This document shows positions 13,795 to 17,663 of a stretch of 17,663 bases of DNA, piece by piece. Where the stretch lies: the NCBI GenBank assembly GCA_003240855.1, contig QFNN01000057.1, positions 1 to 17,663 on the forward strand, read 5' to 3'. The position numbers were made by a program, and so were the translations under genes. Position 1 is the stretch's first letter, and every line of letters begins with the position of its first letter. The notes below the pieces were generated by a model, which did no database searches, was not told the origin of the DNA, and was given only the letters and a program-made list of their open reading frames with translations. This DNA comes from Sphingomonas sanxanigenens. GTDB taxonomy: Bacteria > Pseudomonadota > Alphaproteobacteria > Sphingomonadales > Sphingomonadaceae.

Positions 13795-15618
13795 TTATAC
13801 TACAGGCGGCGGGGGATCGGGGTAATGATCGAGCACCGGCCCAAGCGCGGCTTTGAGCGGCCCAAGCCAGGCTTCGTAATGACGCCACTGCTCCAGCCCG
13901 TCGGCGTAGATGGGCTGGCGGACCTGCTCGGCGCTGGGCGTGCGCACCGCGCGCCGCGTCTCGTAGAAACGCAGCACGGCGGGATCGAAATCAAGCCCCA
14001 GATAGGCCAGCAGCGCGCGCGTCTCGCCTTCCATGTCGGCGACCAGCTTCTCATAGGTGACGCGGTGGACATGGCCGGGCAGCACCGCATCCCACAGCGC
14101 CATCAGCCGCACATAATCGGCATAATAGGTTCCGATCTCCGCCAGATCGTAGCTGAACGCCTGCCCGCGCGCGAAATGCTGCTTATACCCGGAGAAACAG
14201 CAGCCGAGCGGATGGCGGCGCACGTCGACGATCTTCGCCTTCGGCAGGATCAGGCGGATCAGCCCGACATGCAGGAAATTGTTGGGCAGCTTGTCGATGA
14301 AATAGGGCCGGTCGGTCTTGCGCTGGATGCGCGTGCGATCGAGATACTCCTCGCCCAGCGCAGTCAGCTCCGCAGCGGAGAGCGTGCCGACGATCTCGGG
14401 ATAGTCGCTGTCCTGGCTGCGCGTTTTCCTGCCCGCGAGGCGACGGACGATCGTCGTCATGTCAGGCAGTTCCATCGTGCCTTCGATCAGCGGATGGCTG
14501 GAGAGGATCTGCTCGACCAGCGTCGATCCCGAACGCGGCATGCCGACGACGAAGATCGGATCGGGCGCGGGGCCGCCGGCGTCGGCGCGCGCGGCGAAGA
14601 AAGCCGGCGTATAAAGCCGCCCGGCGCGTTCGCGCTGGTCGGTCAGTTCGCCGATATCGTGATGCAGAAGTTCGCGCCGCAGCCGGTTGCCCTCGGCATA
14701 ATGAGTGAAGGAGGCGGCGTGGTCGCCCGCATCCTCCAGCGCCTTGCCCAGCGAGAACTGGATATGGAAGCGATCCTCGGGCGACAGCGCGTCGCCGGCC
14801 AGCAGCGCACGCATCGCCGCCAGCTCGCTCTCCTCGAAGCGGAAGGTCTTGAGGTTGGCGAGGCTCCAATAGCTTTCGCCGAGCCCCGGCTGCTGATCGA
14901 TGCTGCGGCGATAGGCGTCGATGCTGGCGGGAATGTCGCCCACCGTCTTGAGCGCATGGCCCAGGCTCATCCAGACCCTGGGCTGTTTCGGCTGATCGGC
15001 GAGCACCTTGCGATAGGTGGCGATCGCAGTCTCATAATCGCCGACGCGGACGAGGATGGCCGCCTTCAGGTTGCGGTAGGCGATGTTCTGCGCGTCGCGC
15101 TTCAACAGCGTCTCGACCTCGGCCAGCGCCTCGGGCGACTTGGTCTGGCGGTAGAGGATCACCGCGAGGTTGTGGCGCGCGGGGTCGAAAGACGGCGCAA
15201 GCTCGAGCGCGCGGCCCAGCAACCGCTCGGCATCGCCATAGCGGCTGAGGCGCGTTGCGAGCTCGCCCAGCATGCGGATCGCCGCAACGTCGGTCGGCGC
15301 ATCCTTCAGTTGCGCGCGCAGCAGAGGCTCGGCCGACGCCAGCCTGTCCTCGGCCATGGCGCGCGCTGCCTCGACGAGGCGCGGCTCGCGCACCGACAGC
15401 GATATGGCGCGCATATGCCCGGCGTCGCCGCCCCGGCGATCGCCGGCGGCATGGCGCGTATCGGCCAGCGCGCGCCAGGCGACGGGCGACCCCGGCGCGA
15501 TCGCCGTCGCGCGGCCAAAGGCGTGCGACGCTTCTTCGAGCCGGCCGGCGCGCGCATGGTTCCAGCCCAGCGCCATCGCGGCGTCAAAGGTCATCGGGCG
15601 AAGCGGTGTCGTTGCCAT
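13795..15618 (-). CDS. TPR-repeat sulfotransferase
   Basis: This 607-residue protein has two parts. Residues about 10-310 are a row of tetratricopeptide-type helical repeats, for example GDYETAIATYRKVLADQPKQ and GDAERLLGRALELAP. From about 355 comes a sulfotransferase domain: the phosphosulfate-binding loop VGMPRSGSTL (359-368) that grips PAPS, and the 3'-phosphate motif with Arg468 and Ser476 in RHPLGCCFSGYKQ. No signal peptide or membrane helix is seen, so it should be cytosolic. The family transfers sulfate to carbohydrates, lipids or tyrosines; the substrate here is unknown, and the repeats may bind a protein partner. The ATG at 15618 lacks a good ribosome site; a later ATG at 15594 is possible. 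It precedes the TonB receptor gene on the same strand, an association I recall in other sphingomonads. Confidence 0.88.
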   Translation of the reverse strand: MATTPLRPMTFDAAMALGWNHARAGRLEEASHAFGRATAIAPGSPVAWRALADTRHAAGDRRGGDAGHMRAISLSVREPRLVEAARAMAEDRLASAEPLLRAQLKDAPTDVAAIRMLGELATRLSRYGDAERLLGRALELAPSFDPARHNLAVILYRQTKSPEALAEVETLLKRDAQNIAYRNLKAAILVRVGDYETAIATYRKVLADQPKQPRVWMSLGHALKTVGDIPASIDAYRRSIDQQPGLGESYWSLANLKTFRFEESELAAMRALLAGDALSPEDRFHIQFSLGKALEDAGDHAASFTHYAEGNRLRRELLHHDIGELTDQRERAGRLYTPAFFAARADAGGPAPDPIFVVGMPRSGSTLVEQILSSHPLIEGTMELPDMTTIVRRLAGRKTRSQDSDYPEIVGTLSAAELTALGEEYLDRTRIQRKTDRPYFIDKLPNNFLHVGLIRLILPKAKIVDVRRHPLGCCFSGYKQHFARGQAFSYDLAEIGTYYADYVRLMALWDAVLPGHVHRVTYEKLVADMEGETRALLAYLGLDFDPAVLRFYETRRAVRTPSAEQVRQPIYADGLEQWRHYEAWLGPLKAALGPVLDHYPDPPPPVV

Positions 15619-15624
15619 CGCGCG

Positions 15625-15653
15625 ATCAAGGCGGGCGGGCGCGCGACTGTCAA
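15625..15653 (-). promoter_or_regulatory. Possible promoter giving a leaderless sulfotransferase mRNA
   Basis: On minus, TTGACA (15653-15648) is followed after 17 bases by CTTGAT (15630-15625), six bases before the ATG at 15618. If used, transcription would start at or next to the ATG, which would explain the missing ribosome site. The -10 match is weak. Confidence 0.25.
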
Positions 15654-15698
15654 CTGCGGGCTGGGCAACCCGAGGCGGCGCAGGCATAGCATCGCGCG

Positions 15699-16457
15699 AT
15701 GACCGATCCCGCGATCCCCGCCGCCACGCTCGTCCTCTTCCGCGACCGCGCCGACGCGCCGCCCGAGCTGCTGATGGTCGAGCGCGCGGGATCGATGGCG
15801 TTCGCGGCGGGCGCGCTCGTCTTTCCCGGCGGGCGGATCGACCCGGCCGATCGCGAACTGGCGGCGGCGATCGGCGGCGCGCTCGATCCTGACGATGCGG
15901 CCGGGCGCGTCGCGGCGATCCGCGAGACGATCGAGGAAAGCGGCGTCGCCCCCGCGCTCGATCCGCTGCCCGGCGGCGAGGCGCTGGCCGAGCTGCGCGC
16001 GCGGCTCCACGAGGGCATGGCGCTGGGCGACGCGCTGGCGATCGCGGGGATCGCCCCCCTGCTCGACCGGCTCGAACCGTTCGCGCGCTGGCGGCCCAAT
16101 TTCAAGGAAGCGCGGACCTTCGACACGCGCTTCTATCTGGCGGAGCTTCCCGAAGGCGCGCCCGAGCCGGTGGTCGACGCAACCGAGAATGTCCGCGTAT
16201 TCTGGGCCGGCGCGGCCGAAGTGATCGCGGCGTGCGACAGGGGCGAAGGCAAGATCATCTTCCCCACGCGCCGCAACCTCGAACGCCTCGCCCAGTTCGC
16301 GGACTTCGCCGCCGCAGTGGCGCATGCGCGCACCGTCGCACCCGAGACGATCACGCCATGGATCGAGGAACGCGACGGCGAACGGCTGCTCTGCATCCCC
16401 GAGGATCGGGGCTATCCGGTGACGAGCGAGAAGCTGGCGAGCGCGATGCGCGGCTGA
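15699..16457 (+). CDS. Nudix hydrolase with split Nudix box, NUDT7/NUDT19-like
   Basis: This 252-residue protein starts with a beta strand (ATLVLFRDR) and carries FPGGRID (42-48) and the helix part RETIEESGV (75-83). Together they make the Nudix box, but about 16 extra residues lie between the Gly-Gly and the REtxEE helix. Such an insertion is found in NUDT19-like acyl-CoA diphosphatases, so cleavage of a CoA or related nucleoside diphosphate compound is a reasonable guess. Metal-binding Glu residues of the REtxEE helix are present. The FxPRRNLE-like segment FPTRRNLERL late in the protein also fits that group. The ATG at 15699 has only a weak ribosome site. It is divergent from the sulfotransferase gene (80 bases) and converges on an unknown gene. 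It probably acts in the cytosol. Confidence 0.88.
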   Translation: MTDPAIPAATLVLFRDRADAPPELLMVERAGSMAFAAGALVFPGGRIDPADRELAAAIGGALDPDDAAGRVAAIRETIEESGVAPALDPLPGGEALAELRARLHEGMALGDALAIAGIAPLLDRLEPFARWRPNFKEARTFDTRFYLAELPEGAPEPVVDATENVRVFWAGAAEVIAACDRGEGKIIFPTRRNLERLAQFADFAAAVAHARTVAPETITPWIEERDGERLLCIPEDRGYPVTSEKLASAMRG

Positions 16458-16549
16458 TGCCCGCCAATGCCGCTGTCCTACAGCGGCGCGGCGATGCTAG
16501 GCTTGCCGCGCGACTGACGCCGCACGCTCTTTGACAGCCGAATTGCGAC

Positions 16550-16577
16550 GTTGAGACCTGCGCTCCAGCGTCTCAAC
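16550..16577. terminator. Hairpin between convergent genes
   Basis: GTTGAGAC (16550-16557) and GTCTCAAC (16570-16577) form a perfect 8-bp stem, followed on plus by TTTGTC. Other hairpins sit nearby (CCGCTG/CAGCGG at 16470-16486, and CGGAAA/TTTCCG near 16593-16611). The 16458-16640 gap seems to hold transcription stops for the Nudix gene and the convergent unknown gene. A lone TTGACA at 16531 has no clear partner. Confidence 0.4.
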
Positions 16578-16640
16578 TTTGTCAACTTCGCATCCGGAAA
16601 TCGCGCGTTTCCGCCATTCCCTACAGCAGCAGCGTGACGC

Positions 16641-17192
16641 TCAGTTGGGAAGCGCGGTCACGTCCACCTTGTCGACCCAGGCGGGATAGAAACCCGGCTC
16701 GCGGTTCGACCAGCCGGGGGCGGTCGCCGCAGCCTCGCTGATCGACTGGAGCAGCGCACGCCTTTTGTCGGGGTGGAGATGCGGGAGCGCCGCCGCCGCA
16801 CAGAAAGCGCCGGGCAGCCAGGGCCGCGCATTGGCGCCGATCAGCCGCTCGTAGAGGAAGCGATAGGCGGCGAAGCTGTTGAGCCGGTTCTGCCCGAGGT
16901 CGAAAGCCGAAACGGTGACGAGCGGCGCCATGAACGGCTCGATCGCATCGAGGCCGCTATCGTCGGGAACGCGGGCGCGGAGTTCGTCGAGCCGGTCATA
17001 GACGCGGGCCTGCGCACGGATGCTGGCGGCCTCGACCACGTCGCGCGACCAGAGCTTCATCGCGTCGATCCGCCGAAGCCCGACATCGAGCGAACGACGG
17101 ATGTAACGCTGCGTCGCCGCTTCAAAGCTCGCAAATTCACGCATCTCGGCCAGAGCCAGTGCGCCGGCAGCCTGCCTTGCCCCCGAACTCAT
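16641..17192 (-). CDS. Unrecognised helical protein
   Basis: This 183-residue protein is not one I can place. There is no signal peptide or membrane segment. The sequence is alanine/arginine-rich and predicted by eye to be mainly helical (for example LRRIDAMKLWSRDVVEAASI and QARVYDRLDELRARV), with a short Pro/Trp-containing tail (YPAWVDKVDVTALPN). The start at 17192 is well supported by GGAGG about 8 bases upstream. It stands alone: it converges on the Nudix gene with a hairpin-rich gap between, and its upstream leader carries two strong hairpins (17223-17275). No catalytic motif was seen. Base composition matches its neighbours, so there is no sign of recent transfer. Confidence 0.7.
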   Translation of the reverse strand: MSSGARQAAGALALAEMREFASFEAATQRYIRRSLDVGLRRIDAMKLWSRDVVEAASIRAQARVYDRLDELRARVPDDSGLDAIEPFMAPLVTVSAFDLGQNRLNSFAAYRFLYERLIGANARPWLPGAFCAAAALPHLHPDKRRALLQSISEAAATAPGWSNREPGFYPAWVDKVDVTALPN

Positions 17193-17222
17193 CGTCTTTG
17201 CCTCCGATCCATCAGGCGGATC

Positions 17223-17275
17223 ATGCGCCGTTCCCGCTTACCGGCGCATTAACCGCCTGTCGCCTTCACGACAGG
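17223..17275. other. Two strong hairpins upstream of the unknown gene
   Basis: ATGCGCCG (17223-17230) pairs with CGGCGCAT (17242-17249) across 11 bases, and CCTGTCG (17256-17262) pairs with CGACAGG (17269-17275) across 6 bases. Both stems are perfect. They lie 31-83 bases upstream of the start at 17192 and would be in its mRNA leader or promoter region. They may regulate it; no known riboswitch fold is recognised. Confidence 0.4.
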
Positions 17276-17400
17276 ATCGGATCAGAAACTGTGCTGCGCT
17301 GCAACAGAATTGCTACGCGGCGCGGAAAACTGTTCAGTTGCGCGACAGGCGTTGCAGCATCGCAACAGTGCCGAAGCGCATCGGAGCGTAAAGGCAGGAC

Positions 17401-17423
17401 CGGGCTTCGACAGGCTCAGCCCG
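17401..17423. repeat. Dispersed short palindrome (TTCGACAGGCTCAG type)
   Basis: CGGGCT and AGCCCG flank TCGACAGGCTC, followed by AACGG. This GCTTCGACAGGCTCAGCCC motif is a short intergenic palindrome that I recognise as repeated in sphingomonad and other proteobacterial genomes. Only one copy is in the window. It sits 57 bases from the larger palindrome at 17481, so two repeat families lie side by side. Confidence 0.55.
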
Positions 17424-17480
17424 AACGGCGGCGGGGGTCGAATAGCGCCTGGGGCCGAGACGGCACAGCACCCCCTTCCC

Positions 17481-17555
17481 GTCATTGCGAGCGCAGCGAA
17501 GCAATCCAGGGCGATGCCGGGGCCTTCTGGATTGCTTCGCTGCGCTCGCAATGAC
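17481..17555. repeat. Perfect 29-bp palindromic repeat element
   Basis: The left arm 17481-17509 and the right arm 17527-17555 are exact reverse complements over 29 bases, with a 17-base GC-rich loop. It starts GTCATTGCGAG and contains GCGAAGCAATCC. A degraded copy lies at 7737-7810. This is a dispersed non-coding element known from many bacterial genomes and often mis-translated as CERSEAIQ peptides. It carries no transposase, so any movement would need help from elsewhere. Confidence 0.85.
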
Positions 17556-17663
17556 GGAGCTGGCGGCGGTGGGATGCGTCCATCGATTCGTCGAGCCCGA
17601 CATCGAGCCGGGCGTCGGGATTGTCGGGATCGCGCGCCAGCCGTTCGGAGGGCCTGCGATCGC
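17482..17663 (-). CDS. 3' end of a gene whose frame ends inside the palindromic repeat
   Basis: A minus-strand frame is open from the window edge (codons from 17661) down to a TGA at 17482, giving 59 visible residues. The first 30 look like real protein: an acidic PDNPDARLDVGLDESMDAS segment that resembles the acidic C-terminus of some small sphingomonad proteins. From about residue 31 the reading passes into repeat DNA and yields RHCERSEAIQ and WIASLRSQ, the usual translation of this repeat family. The stop codon lies in the terminal GTCATT of the repeat. The original stop and tail seem to have been replaced when the repeat arrived. The start lies outside the window, so the protein cannot be named. 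The frame being coding is inferred from composition. Confidence 0.5.
   Translation of the reverse strand, partial: DRRPSERLARDPDNPDARLDVGLDESMDASHRRQLRHCERSEAIQKAPASPWIASLRSQ

Noticed and set aside
13696..15702. A 668-codon open frame on plus opposite the sulfotransferase
   Set aside because: The minus-strand TPR and PAPS motifs are clear; the plus frame has low-complexity shadow composition.
17282..17603. Open frames over the repeat region on both strands
   Set aside because: Their C-terminal parts are the translation of the palindromic repeat (CERSEAIQ-type) and the rest has no coding character, apart from the frame entering from the right edge.

Overview
The window is about 17.7 kb of GC-rich DNA that reads as chromosome of a sphingomonad-type alphaproteobacterium (Sphingomonas or a close relative). 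This is inferred from protein style (secreted small protein with an IVCG motif, DUF4893-like protein, sphingomonad-type TonB receptor beside a TPR-sulfotransferase), a perfect EcfG-type promoter, and two dispersed palindromic repeat families. I see no phage, IS element, CRISPR array or integrase.

Layout. 1-900 is a small stress-type island: a glycine-zipper envelope protein (139-435), a convergent acidic small protein (453-677) behind a textbook EcfG promoter, and a 27-codon OsmC-like fragment (779-862) ending in its own terminator. 894-2586 holds a Bcr/CflA-type drug exporter and a secreted hypothetical, both on minus. 2657-4656 holds class II fructose-1,6-bisphosphatase (glpX), a small secreted protein, and a DUF4893-like protein on minus. 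4730-6721 is a tight minus-strand pair, patatin-like hydrolase then 3-hydroxybutyrate dehydrogenase, facing a divergent membrane-anchored zinc metallopeptidase (6823-7728). 7737-7810 is a degraded palindromic repeat between convergent genes. 7831-8820 is an MDR-type NADP-dependent oxidoreductase. 9036-9111 is tRNA-Ala(CGC), followed by a BetI-like TetR regulator on minus and a small membrane ORF.

9981-15618 is a minus-strand run read in the order TPR-sulfotransferase, TonB-dependent receptor, APC-family permease. The receptor and permease look co-transcribed (46-nt gap, no terminator), which would give an outer-membrane plus inner-membrane uptake route with a sulfotransferase beside it. A divergent Nudix hydrolase (15699-16457) and an unrecognised helical protein (16641-17192) follow. 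The last 470 bases hold leader hairpins, two dispersed repeats, and the 3' end of a minus-strand gene whose reading frame ends inside the larger repeat. Apart from these, 17276-17400 shows nothing I can name.

The most worthwhile leads are the EcfG promoter pair at the left edge, the truncated OsmC ORF with its own expression signals, the sulfotransferase/TonB receptor/permease cluster, and the gene end overwritten by a perfect 29-bp palindrome.
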